DNA from: CAWALV01 sp963782965
GTDB lineage: Bacteria > Actinomycetota > Actinomycetes > Acidothermales > Acidothermaceae
Direction: 5' to 3'
Length of the DNA stretch: 64,000 nucleotides
NCBI GenBank assembly: GCA_963782965.1
Contig: CAWALV010000006.1
Location: forward strand, 558,001 to 622,000
Part shown: piece after piece, positions 56,977 to 64,000 of the stretch
Position numbering within the stretch: the first letter of the stretch is position 1
Layout: the number at the start of each line of letters is the position of its first letter
Translations under genes and position numbers: made by a program
Notes under the pieces: model-generated
Database searches by the model: none
Seen by the model: only the letters and a program-made list of their open reading frames with translations
Told to the model about the DNA's origin: nothing

Positions 56977-58422
56977 TTACTGCGCCGAGCGGCTGTCGGT
57001 GTGAGCCGCCTCGTGTGGCCGAGGCTCGTGCTTCGTATCGCGCAGCCCGTAACCCCCGCCGGGCAGAGGCCGGATGACGTAGTTGGAATCCGGCTCCGGT
57101 TGCCGGGCCTTGGCTACGCGTTGGATTCGCCGGCACAAACGGAGGACCACGAAGAACACGATCGGCGGCAAGAAGATGGCGAGCGCACGGTAAGCCCAAT
57201 CCTCCTGGATCAAGTTCCACTTGAACGTCTTCGCGATGACGTCGTTGGAACCGGCGGCGAGCAGCACGATCAGGAAGGCGATCGTCGCCGAGCCGATCGC
57301 CGTCCGGTAGGGCGTGTCGCTCGGTCTTTGCAACAACTCGTGCGACCCGTGGTCGTGGGTAAGTCTTCGTTCGACGAATGGATACAGGTACGCGCCGATG
57401 AAGAGCATCACGGGTAGGAAGACGGCGGGCAGGAAGACGTTCCAGACGACGGTGTTGTGCGGCAGGTCGCTTTCCACGCCGGTCATCAACCGCAGCGCGC
57501 CTTCGAGCCAGGTCACGTACCAGTCGGGCTGCGCGCCGGCCGAGACGGTCGCCGGGTCGTACGGCCCGTACAGCCAGATCGGGTTGATCTGCGCATAGGC
57601 GCCGAGCAGTGCCATGAAACCGAACGTCATGAAGAACAGACCCTGGGCCTTCAGCGAGTACGTCGGCCACAGCCGGCTCCCGATCACGTTCTTCTCCGTG
57701 CGCCCCGGCTGCTTGAAGTCGGTGTGCTTCTGGTGCCAGATGATCACCAAGTGGATGGTGATGAGGACGGCGAGCAGCGCGGGCAGGACGAAGATGTGTG
57801 CCATGAAGAGCCGCGGAAAGAACAGGCCGCTGCCGGGATACTGGCCATCCCACAGCCAGACCGCGAAGTAGCCGCCGACGAGCGGGACCGACTCGACGAT
57901 CGAGTAAGCGATGCGAACGCCGGTGCCCGACAGCAGGTCGTCCGGCAGCGAGTAACCGCAAAAGCCCTCGACGAGGGTGACGAGCAGGAGGGTCACGCCG
58001 ATCGTCCAGTTGACGTCGCGCGGCTTGCGGAACGCGCCGGTGAAGAAGATACGGCACATGTGGACGACGATCGCGGCCACGAAGATCAGGGCTGCCCAAT
58101 GATGAATCTGGCGGATGAGCAACCCGGCACGGACGGCGAACGAGATATTGACCACCGACGCGTACGCCTCTGACATCTCCACGCCGTCCAACGGCTTGTA
58201 CGGGCCCTTGTAGACGATGTCGTGCGTCGAGTCGTTGTAGAAAAGTGCCAGGAACGTGCCGGTGATGACCAGGATGACGAACGAGTAGAGCGCCAACTCG
58301 CCCAGCATGAACGACCAGTGGTCGGGAAAGATCTTGTTCAGCTGGTTGCGGAGCACCTTGCCGGTCGTCATGCGGACGTCGGCCGCCCGCATGGCCTTGC
58401 GCGTCATCCAGCGGGTGATCAT
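56977..58422 (-). CDS. qcrB: Cytochrome bc1 complex cytochrome b subunit QcrB
   Basis: 481 residues with about nine membrane helices. Heme ligands are on helices B and D: LIRQIHHWAALIFVAAIVVHMCR and MAHIFVLPALLAVLITIHLV. The Qo-site PDWY (AQPDWYVTWLEGALRLM, the actinobacterial form of PEWY) is present, as is the C-terminal extension of actinobacterial QcrB. It oxidises menaquinol and passes electrons to the Rieske protein. It overlaps qcrA by ATGA. There is no qcrC on either side, so the cytochrome c subunit must come from elsewhere. Confidence 0.93.
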   Translation of the reverse strand: MITRWMTRKAMRAADVRMTTGKVLRNQLNKIFPDHWSFMLGELALYSFVILVITGTFLALFYNDSTHDIVYKGPYKPLDGVEMSEAYASVVNISFAVRAGLLIRQIHHWAALIFVAAIVVHMCRIFFTGAFRKPRDVNWTIGVTLLLVTLVEGFCGYSLPDDLLSGTGVRIAYSIVESVPLVGGYFAVWLWDGQYPGSGLFFPRLFMAHIFVLPALLAVLITIHLVIIWHQKHTDFKQPGRTEKNVIGSRLWPTYSLKAQGLFFMTFGFMALLGAYAQINPIWLYGPYDPATVSAGAQPDWYVTWLEGALRLMTGVESDLPHNTVVWNVFLPAVFLPVMLFIGAYLYPFVERRLTHDHGSHELLQRPSDTPYRTAIGSATIAFLIVLLAAGSNDVIAKTFKWNLIQEDWAYRALAIFLPPIVFFVVLRLCRRIQRVAKARQPEPDSNYVIRPLPGGGYGLRDTKHEPRPHEAAHTDSRSAQ

Positions 58423-59513
58423 GCTTTCGTCGTCCTGGTGCGCCCCCAGAAGCTGGGGCCCAGGGGCACGTCGAACGGGTGCAGGCAGCGGAAGTAACCC
58501 TGGTCGTCAAGGTAGATGGGCAGTTGCGGCAACGGCCGAGCGGCCGGGCCGAACACGACAGTGCAGCCGTACGGCACGTTGAACGTCGACTGGTGGCACG
58601 GGCAGACCAGGAACATGTCCTCCTTCTGGAAGAGGCTGACCGGGCAGCCGGCGTGCGTGCATATCCGGGAGTAGGCGACGTGGTCCTGCGCTGCCCAGCC
58701 CGCGCGGCCCGGTAACGGGTGGTTGTAGCCCGCGGGCAGCCGCATGAGGTTGACCGGGCTCTCCGCGTTGATCGGATCGTGCGGGTCGGGGTGGCTCTCC
58801 GGCATCACCGTGACGATGCCGCCGGCGTCGAGGTCGCCGAACTTCACCGGCTCGCCGGTGTCGATGTCGATGAGCCGGTCATGCGCCTGCCACGCGTTCG
58901 CCCGCAACTGGTACCCGGGCTTGGGCCCCATGTCGCGCAGCCCGACGATGAACGGCAGCGGGAGCACGCCGAGCGCTGCGAGCATCGTGCGCCGCATCAA
59001 CCTGCGCTGGGTGATGCCCGCCTCGGTCATGCCACCGATGAGCTCTTCCTCGGCCGCCTTCTCGTCCTCTTCCGGCGACTCGTGCGGGCTGCGCTCCTGC
59101 ACCGACTCCACGGCCGGCGCGAGCTTCTTCCCCATCACGATCATGCCGGCGCCCAGACCGAGCATCGACAGGCCTAGGCCGGTGCCGAGCGCCAGGTTCT
59201 GCTCCAGCCCGAGCTGGGGCCGGTGGCCGCCCATCAGGATGTAGGCGACCGCGAACGTCGCCGTCCCGAGGATGGAGACCGCGAACAAGCTGGTGATGAG
59301 GGCTGACGTTCGCTTCTCGGTGCCCGGTAGCCGCTGGGAGAGCGGGGGAGCCTCCTGCACCAGCGCCGGCGCGGGGCGGGTGTGCCCCTCCGGATCGGTC
59401 GGCCGCCGGGCGACGCTGCGGTACGCCTCTTCCATCGCCTTCGACGACAGCCGGTACGGCTCGAGCGGCAGCTCAGACGGGATCCGAGGCAGCTTGTCGG
59501 CATCGTCGCTCAT
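58419..59513 (-). CDS. qcrA: Cytochrome bc1 complex Rieske iron-sulfur subunit QcrA
   Basis: 364 residues. Three membrane helices, as in actinobacteria (ALITSLFAVSILGTATFAVAYI, LALGTGLGLSMLGLGAGMIV, and TMLAALGVLPLPFIVGL after the RRLMRR twin-Arg-like stretch), precede the Rieske domain with cluster ligands CTHAGCPV and CPCHQSTF. ATG 59513 is divergent from ctaC, sharing a 233-base intergenic region. It is first in the qcrA-qcrB pair. Confidence 0.93.
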   Translation of the reverse strand: MSDDADKLPRIPSELPLEPYRLSSKAMEEAYRSVARRPTDPEGHTRPAPALVQEAPPLSQRLPGTEKRTSALITSLFAVSILGTATFAVAYILMGGHRPQLGLEQNLALGTGLGLSMLGLGAGMIVMGKKLAPAVESVQERSPHESPEEDEKAAEEELIGGMTEAGITQRRLMRRTMLAALGVLPLPFIVGLRDMGPKPGYQLRANAWQAHDRLIDIDTGEPVKFGDLDAGGIVTVMPESHPDPHDPINAESPVNLMRLPAGYNHPLPGRAGWAAQDHVAYSRICTHAGCPVSLFQKEDMFLVCPCHQSTFNVPYGCTVVFGPAARPLPQLPIYLDDQGYFRCLHPFDVPLGPSFWGRTRTTKA

Positions 59514-59746
59514 CGCGGGGCGCCTCCCATGCCTGCCAGCTCTCGATGCCTGCCAGCTCTCGCCAACCGGCCGCTACCCGGCCCCCCAACTGGTCAAACG
59601 ATCATTTGCCGCCGCTTCTTGATGAAGCGCCGAATAGCCCCGGCTTCGCGTGGGTAGCGCGCCAGCAGACGCCGCTCCAGCCGACCGATGCGGTAGGAGC
59701 ACACGCCGTCCGTGGCGGGCGTCGCTCGAGCGGTCGAGGAGGTGCG
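59514..59746. other. Divergent promoter region qcrA / ctaC
   Basis: No gene. A 17-bp tandem duplication (ATGCCTGCCAGCTCTCG at 59529-59545 and 59546-59562 with small differences at the end) lies next to qcrA. The right end carries AGGAGG (59737-59742), the ctaC ribosome binding site. Promoters for both operons must be here, but I cannot assign -35/-10 boxes with confidence. Confidence 0.55.
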
Positions 59747-60391
59747 GTGCCGTTCCGCCACGTGTTCGGGACCGTGTTCTCGTTCGACTACGTGATCGCG
59801 GCCATCGTGTTCGTCGCCGTGGCCGGGTTCTTGGTGTACGCGATCGTGCGCTACCGGGCCGGCGCCGGCCGAAAGGAGGCGTCGCAGGAAACCGAGCACC
59901 CCAAGCTCGAGGGGGTGTACGTGTTCGGCGTCCTCCTGCTCGCCGTCGGCATCGTCAGTTTCACCGCGCGGGAGAACTCGGCCGACTACCCGGCGCATCC
60001 GAAGCCGACGATGCAGGTGGTGGTGACCGGCTTCCAGTGGTGCTGGCAGTTCCACTACGTCGAGGCTGACGTCACCCAGACCGCCGACTGCGCGAAAGGT
60101 CAGTATCCGACGCTGGTTCTGCCGGTCGGCAAGACCGTCGCGTTGTCGGTGACCTCGTCAGATGTCATCCATGCGTTCTGGATACCTGAGTTCAAGTACA
60201 AGATCGACGCCTTTCCGCACCACGTGAACCAGTTCGACATCACGATCCCCGAGGCCGGGGTCTGGCCAGGGCACTGCGCCGAGTTCTGCGGACTCGGTCA
60301 CGACACGATGCTGTTCTACCTGCGCGCTTTGCCGCCGGCACAGTTCCAGACCTGGCTCAGCGCACAGCCGAAGACGAAGGCGTCCTCATGA
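59747..60391 (+). CDS. ctaC: Cytochrome c oxidase subunit II (CuA)
   Basis: 214 residues. GTG 59747 follows AGGAGG. Two membrane helices (VIAAIVFVAVAGFLVYAIV and VYVFGVLLLAVGIVSF) precede the cupredoxin domain with GFQWCWQFHY, DVIHAFWIP (first CuA His) and GHCAEFCGLGHDTM (C-x3-C-x3-H-x2-M). So the CuA site is complete. There is no fused cytochrome c domain. It receives electrons from the bc1 side and feeds CtaD, whose ATG overlaps its stop. Confidence 0.9.
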   Translation: MPFRHVFGTVFSFDYVIAAIVFVAVAGFLVYAIVRYRAGAGRKEASQETEHPKLEGVYVFGVLLLAVGIVSFTARENSADYPAHPKPTMQVVVTGFQWCWQFHYVEADVTQTADCAKGQYPTLVLPVGKTVALSVTSSDVIHAFWIPEFKYKIDAFPHHVNQFDITIPEAGVWPGHCAEFCGLGHDTMLFYLRALPPAQFQTWLSAQPKTKASS

Positions 60392-62058
60392 CGGCCGTCG
60401 ATGCGCCACGCGAAGAAGCCACCTTCCGCGAGCTCCCGCAGACCGGGGGCTGGGTGTTCACCACCGACCACAAGCGCATCGCGATACTGACCGGCGCCGT
60501 CGCGCTCTTCCTCTTCTTCGGCAACGGCGCGCTGGCGCTCATCATGCGCGCGCAGCTTGCCCAGCCCAAGCTCGACATCGTCTCGGCGAACACATACAAC
60601 CAGCTGTTCACGACCCACGGCTCCGGCATGATCTACCTGGTCGTGACACCGCTCGCCATCGCACTCGGCGTCTACCTGGTGCCCCTCCAGATCGGCGCGC
60701 CCGCGATCGCGGCACCGCGGGTGGCGATGACCGGGTTCTGGCTCTACGTCGTCGGCGCGATCGCCATCTACTCGGGCTGGGGGACGACGGGTGGTGCGGC
60801 GTCCGACGGATGGTGGTCCTATCCGCCACTGGCGAGCAGCGAGTTCACTCCGAGCCACGGCTTCGACCTGTGGCTCGCCGGCAATTTCCTCGCCGTCACA
60901 GCCATGATCATGATGTCGGCCTGCCTGGTGTGGACCGTGTTGTTCAAACGAGCCCCCGGCATGACGATGCTCCGCCTGCCCGTGTTCACATGGTCTGAGA
61001 TCGTCAGCGTCTTCATGGTGCTCGCGTCTTTCCCGGCGCTGCTCGCAGCCGACGGACTCGTAGCGGTAGGGCGCGTGTTTCCGAGCATCTTCGATCACAA
61101 CACCGCGAATATCGGCTACCAGCACCTGTTCTGGTTCTACGGGCACCCGGTCGTGTACGTGATGTTCTTCCCGTTCGTCGGATGCGTCGCAGAGGTGCTC
61201 TCGACGTTTTCTGGCCGGCCCTTCGCCGGCTACCGGTGGGCGGTGTTCTCGCTGATGCTCTTCTCGGCGCTGTCGATGGCGGTCTGGGGCCATCACATGC
61301 TGACGACGGGTCAGGTCACTGACAACTACTACCAGTTGACGTCGACCCTGCTCGCCGTCCCGGCCGGCATCGAGTACTTCGACATGATCGGCACTCTCAT
61401 CGGCGGGAGGCTGCGATTCACCGCTGCCATGCACTACGCGGTGGCGTTCATCCCGCAATTCCTGATCGGTGGGCTGACCGGCATCATGCTCGGCACACCG
61501 GTCATCGACTACCACGTCGAGGACAGCTTCTTCGTCGTCGCGCATTTTCACTACACGCTCCTTGCCGGCAGCATGTTCGGCGCGTTCGCGGGCATCTACT
61601 TCTGGTTCCCGAAGATCACCGGGGTGATGTTGCGCGAAGGGCTCGGCAAGGTGCAGTTCTGGCTCATGGTGGTCGGCACCAACGTGACGTTCCTGCCGAT
61701 GTTCGCGCTCGGCATGCTCGGCATGCCGCGGCGCGTTGCGACGTATCCCGACCTGCCGTACTGGGGGCCGCTGAACCTCGTGTCGTCGATCGGTGCAGGC
61801 ATTCTCGGCTGGGGCGCGTTCATGTTCGTGGTGAACCTGTTCGTCTCGCTGCGCAATCGCCGCCCGGCGCCACCCAATCCGTGGCAGGCGCACACGCTGG
61901 AATGGGCGACGTCGTCGCCTCCGCCGATGATGAACTTCAACGGCCGCTATCCGATTCCGAAGATCACCAGCTTCACGCCGCTGCTCGACCTGCGGCTGAA
62001 GGCGAAGGAGCGGGCCGCTACCGCGGTCGGGAACAGCGATGCAGCGGCACGGTCCTGA
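60388..62058 (+). CDS. ctaD: Cytochrome c oxidase subunit I lacking canonical proton-channel residues
   Basis: 556 residues, 12 helices. Metal ligands are all present: His77 and His388 (low-spin heme), His386 (high-spin heme), His253, His302 and His303 (CuB), and Tyr257. Canonical proton-path residues are not: GGFGNY is IALGVY; APDMAFPRMN is APAIAAPRVAM, losing the D-channel Asp and Asn; HPEVY is HPVVY (Val255 for the channel Glu); PTGIK is PAGIE (Glu329 for the K-channel Lys). The LHDTY magnesium site reads VEDSF. A Tyr before Gly-His-Pro (FYGHPVVY) recalls the Tyr of A2-type oxidases. It reduces O2; how protons enter is unclear. Confidence 0.88.
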   Translation: MTAVDAPREEATFRELPQTGGWVFTTDHKRIAILTGAVALFLFFGNGALALIMRAQLAQPKLDIVSANTYNQLFTTHGSGMIYLVVTPLAIALGVYLVPLQIGAPAIAAPRVAMTGFWLYVVGAIAIYSGWGTTGGAASDGWWSYPPLASSEFTPSHGFDLWLAGNFLAVTAMIMMSACLVWTVLFKRAPGMTMLRLPVFTWSEIVSVFMVLASFPALLAADGLVAVGRVFPSIFDHNTANIGYQHLFWFYGHPVVYVMFFPFVGCVAEVLSTFSGRPFAGYRWAVFSLMLFSALSMAVWGHHMLTTGQVTDNYYQLTSTLLAVPAGIEYFDMIGTLIGGRLRFTAAMHYAVAFIPQFLIGGLTGIMLGTPVIDYHVEDSFFVVAHFHYTLLAGSMFGAFAGIYFWFPKITGVMLREGLGKVQFWLMVVGTNVTFLPMFALGMLGMPRRVATYPDLPYWGPLNLVSSIGAGILGWGAFMFVVNLFVSLRNRRPAPPNPWQAHTLEWATSSPPPMMNFNGRYPIPKITSFTPLLDLRLKAKERAATAVGNSDAAARS

Positions 62059-62629
62059 CGTCATCGCAGCGTGGGGTGGCCTGAACTCGCTGGCCCTCTT
62101 CACCCACCTCATCTACGGCGGAAACGCCTTTCCCCTCGCGCTGCAGGGGTCGGTGGTGTTTCTGATCGAGCTGATTGCCGCGGTGGCGTGGATGGCTGCG
62201 ACGTGGTGGGGGGCGGAGATCCGCGAATCGCCTGGGCCTCGTCGAAGCCGGGCGCCTCTCATGCTCGGCGGTATCGCCGGCTTCATCGTCGCGGGGATGG
62301 CCTATCGGCCGTACATGATGTCGCCCGCGCTGCTGCTACTCGTCCCGCTCTACCTCGAGTTGTCGTCACCCTTGCGCGCCGCGCACAACGCGCGACGTTC
62401 GGCCAAGGCGCCACCGATCTACGACGGCCGGCGGGATCGCCACGTGCCCATCGCGAAGGCGGCCGTCGTGGGTGGTGCGGCCCTTGGGTTCGCTGCCTGG
62501 CGGCGTCGACGGCGCCGTGAGGAACAACGGGCTTACGAGGCTGCGGACAGTGGGCCGGGCCCCGAGAACGCCGAGCAGCCGAAGATCGCCGAGCAAACGC
62601 AGACCGCCGAGCGGACGAGGACTGCGTGA
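62039..62629 (+). CDS. Membrane protein of the oxidase operon, unknown
   Basis: 196 residues starting at ATG 62039, inside the last codons of ctaD, and ending in a GTGA overlap with the CtaG-like gene. About three membrane segments (VVFLIELIAAVAWMAATWW, APLMLGGIAGFIVAGMA, ALLLLVPLYLELS) and a long charged tail of basic then acidic/Gln-rich sequence. It sits where small oxidase subunits (III/IV) are often encoded but matches none I recognise. Tight coupling on both sides suggests a part in oxidase assembly or structure. Confidence 0.65.
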   Translation: MQRHGPDVIAAWGGLNSLALFTHLIYGGNAFPLALQGSVVFLIELIAAVAWMAATWWGAEIRESPGPRRSRAPLMLGGIAGFIVAGMAYRPYMMSPALLLLVPLYLELSSPLRAAHNARRSAKAPPIYDGRRDRHVPIAKAAVVGGAALGFAAWRRRRRREEQRAYEAADSGPGPENAEQPKIAEQTQTAERTRTA

Positions 62630-63696
62630 TGCCACCCCTGACCACGCGGGTGGCGCTGACGACCTGGCAGCTGCTGCCGGCGGTTACGGCATCCATCGTC
62701 GTCGTGGCCGGGCTGTACGGGTACGGCGCCTGGCGGGTCGGCCGGCGACACCCGCGACGGCCGTGGCCGCTCGCCCGGTGCGCGGCCTTCTACGCGGGCC
62801 TGCTCGTTGTCGCGATCGCCCTGGAAAGCAGCGTCGGCGTATACGACGACGTGCTCTTTACCGACCACATGGTGCAGCACCTGCTGCTCGTCATGGTGGC
62901 GCCGCCGCTACTCATCTTCGGTCGGCCCATCACGCTGTTGCTCCATGCGTCGCGCAACCCCCTGCACAGCCGGGTCAAACGCGTGCTGCGTTCTCGTGCG
63001 GTCACCGTGATCACCTGCCCGCCTGCAGCGCTCGGGCTCTACGTCGTCGTCATCACGACGACGCACCTGACGCCGTTCATGAACCTCGTCCTCGAGAACC
63101 AGGTCGTTCATGACGCCGAGCACGTGCTCTACCTCGTGACGGGTTACCTGTACTTCTTGCCGATCATTGGGTCGGAACCCTTCCGCTGGCGTATCTCGAT
63201 GATGGGGCGCTACCTGCTCTTGATGCTCGCGATGCCCGCCGACGCGGCGGTGGGGGTGACGCTGATGATCACCGATCATGAGCTGTTCCCGGCGTACGCC
63301 GACGTCGGCCGCACGTGGGGGCCGAGCCTGGTCGGTGACCTGAACAAGGGCGGCGTGGTGATGTGGATCGGCAGCGACATCGTGATGACCGTGCTTGCGG
63401 TGGCGGTGTCGGTGCCGTTCGTCCTGAGCCGCAGCTATGCCGGAAGTGTCGGCAGTTGGATCGAACGTGGGCGGCGGCGGGCCCTCGCCCGGCAATTGCT
63501 CGCCGCGGGAGTCGACGTCCCCTCTTCCTCGGCCGGTGCGCGCGCAGCCGGTGAGCGCGCAGCCGGTGTGTCGGTGGACGACGACGCCGAGGTCGACGTT
63601 CAGCTCGCCGCGTACAACGCTTACCTCGGCAGGTTGGACACCGACCCCTCGTTGGTGAACGTGCCCCGGCCAAGACGCGCCAGCCGCCTCCGTTGA
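62626..63696 (+). CDS. CtaG-like cytochrome c oxidase assembly protein
   Basis: About 355 residues with seven or so membrane helices, of the caa3_CtaG type. Conserved His/Asp-containing segments are FTDHMVQHLLLVMVAPPLLIFGRP, VVHDAEHVLYLVTGYLYFLPIIG, LLMLAMPADAAVGVTLMI and AYADVGRTWGPSLVGDLNKGG. Proteins of this type are needed for CuB/CuA assembly of caa3 oxidases in Bacillus. Start is GTG 62626 or ATG 62629. The C-terminal ~75 residues are a hydrophilic cytoplasmic tail. Confidence 0.85.
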   Translation: MMPPLTTRVALTTWQLLPAVTASIVVVAGLYGYGAWRVGRRHPRRPWPLARCAAFYAGLLVVAIALESSVGVYDDVLFTDHMVQHLLLVMVAPPLLIFGRPITLLLHASRNPLHSRVKRVLRSRAVTVITCPPAALGLYVVVITTTHLTPFMNLVLENQVVHDAEHVLYLVTGYLYFLPIIGSEPFRWRISMMGRYLLLMLAMPADAAVGVTLMITDHELFPAYADVGRTWGPSLVGDLNKGGVVMWIGSDIVMTVLAVAVSVPFVLSRSYAGSVGSWIERGRRRALARQLLAAGVDVPSSSAGARAAGERAAGVSVDDDAEVDVQLAAYNAYLGRLDTDPSLVNVPRPRRASRLR

Positions 63697-63724
63697 CCAA
63701 ACGCGGCGCTACCTCGGCGCGGGG

Positions 63725-64000
63725 TCAACCCGCGGCTTCGAGGCGCTGGCGCTGCGGCACGATCGTGTGCTCCGGGTTGTTCGCCGACGCGATGCCGGCT
63801 TCGAAGATGGCGAACCGGGTCAGCGCGGACGCCGCGAGCAGGCTCGCCCCGCACAGGCCGGAAAGCACCCGGTTGCGCCCGGCGAGGAATACGCCACCGA
63901 CGGTTCCCGCGGCGGTCAGGCCTTCCGCGATCCGCATCCACCGGCCGCTCTTCCCCTCGTGGTACGGCTTCGACAGCAGCTTGCCCATGCGGCGTTCCAT
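63725..64000 (-). CDS. NrfD/PsrC-like membrane protein, C-terminal fragment
   Basis: The last 91 residues or more of a minus-strand gene whose start lies beyond the right edge. GKLLSKPYHEGKSGRWMRIAEGLTAAG, two helices and SALTRFAIFEAGIASANNPEHTIVPQR match the end of NrfD-type quinol-interacting membrane subunits. It is convergent with the CtaG-like gene. Its iron-sulfur partner would be outside this window. Confidence 0.7.
   Translation of the reverse strand: MERRMGKLLSKPYHEGKSGRWMRIAEGLTAAGTVGGVFLAGRNRVLSGLCGASLLAASALTRFAIFEAGIASANNPEHTIVPQRQRLEAAG

Noticed and set aside
60388..62058. Cytochrome bd or C-family (cbb3) oxidase
   Set aside because: Helix motifs, the His ligand pattern and the Tyr four residues after the CuB His are those of A-family subunit I, and a CuA subunit II is coupled upstream.

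Overview
This is a high-GC (roughly 70%) stretch of an actinobacterial chromosome. The evidence is a WhiB7-type regulator, a mycoredoxin, two mycothiol-linked enzymes, the AdnA-AdnB double-strand-break motor-nuclease, UvrD2, MoeZ, abundant GTG starts and several apparently leaderless genes. From moeZ to the initiator tRNA the gene order (moeZ, alkyltransferase-like protein, adnA-adnB, nudC, mycoredoxin, uvrD2, whiB7, ABC1 kinase, ThiF-like, zinc peptidases, PDZ-Lon protease, PPA1309-type gene, tRNA-fMet) resembles the Rv3193c-Rv3206c region of Mycobacterium tuberculosis as I recall it. It is interspersed with genes that block lacks, so the source is probably a Mycobacteriales/Frankiales/Jatrophihabitans-like actinobacterium, not a mycobacterium.

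Layout. 1-1683: two divergent antitoxin-like DNA-binding genes, one cut by the window edge and one next to a truncated nucleotidyltransferase remnant. 1677-7300: an unknown protein, a glyoxalase-TrmO fusion, a rifampin ADP-ribosyltransferase (arr), mycothiol-dependent formaldehyde dehydrogenase, a frameshifted alpha/beta hydrolase and moeZ. 7358-22746: alpha-L-fucosidase and the DNA-repair core (ATL protein, ClpP-like pseudo-protease, adnA with a frameshift, adnB, SDR, M20 peptidase, nudC, mycoredoxin, uvrD2). 22747-24118: a ~1 kb whiB7 leader with a WhiB7-type promoter, a long repeat-containing upstream ORF, a strong attenuator hairpin and a second small ORF that overlaps the whiB7 start. 24182-37286: a small ORF, ABC1 kinase/ThiF operon, an ABC-2 exporter, zinc-ribbon and protease genes, moaE, the Lon-like PDZ protease and tRNA-fMet.

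Downstream of the tRNA (37.3-56.8 kb) the content is accessory. It starts with an unusual two-gene operon: an 857-residue zinc-phospholipase-C-like protein and a partner with a His/Cys-rich N-terminus. Then come a broken VOC gene, a cupin, a mycothiol-dependent isomerase-like protein, a PhnD/C/E-type uptake operon with a 13-codon leader ORF, a TetR-MacB/FtsX operon under a near-consensus promoter with a palindromic operator, a 30-bp tandem array, and envelope or secreted proteins. The last 7 kb is a respiratory locus: qcrA-qcrB (no qcrC) divergent from ctaC-ctaD, a membrane protein, a CtaG-like factor and the end of an NrfD-like gene. This CtaD keeps every metal ligand but lacks the canonical D- and K-channel proton residues.

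Three otherwise conserved genes (alpha/beta hydrolase, adnA, macB-type ATPase) each carry one extra base. They are either recent pseudogenes or assembly errors and should be checked against raw reads before biological conclusions are drawn.
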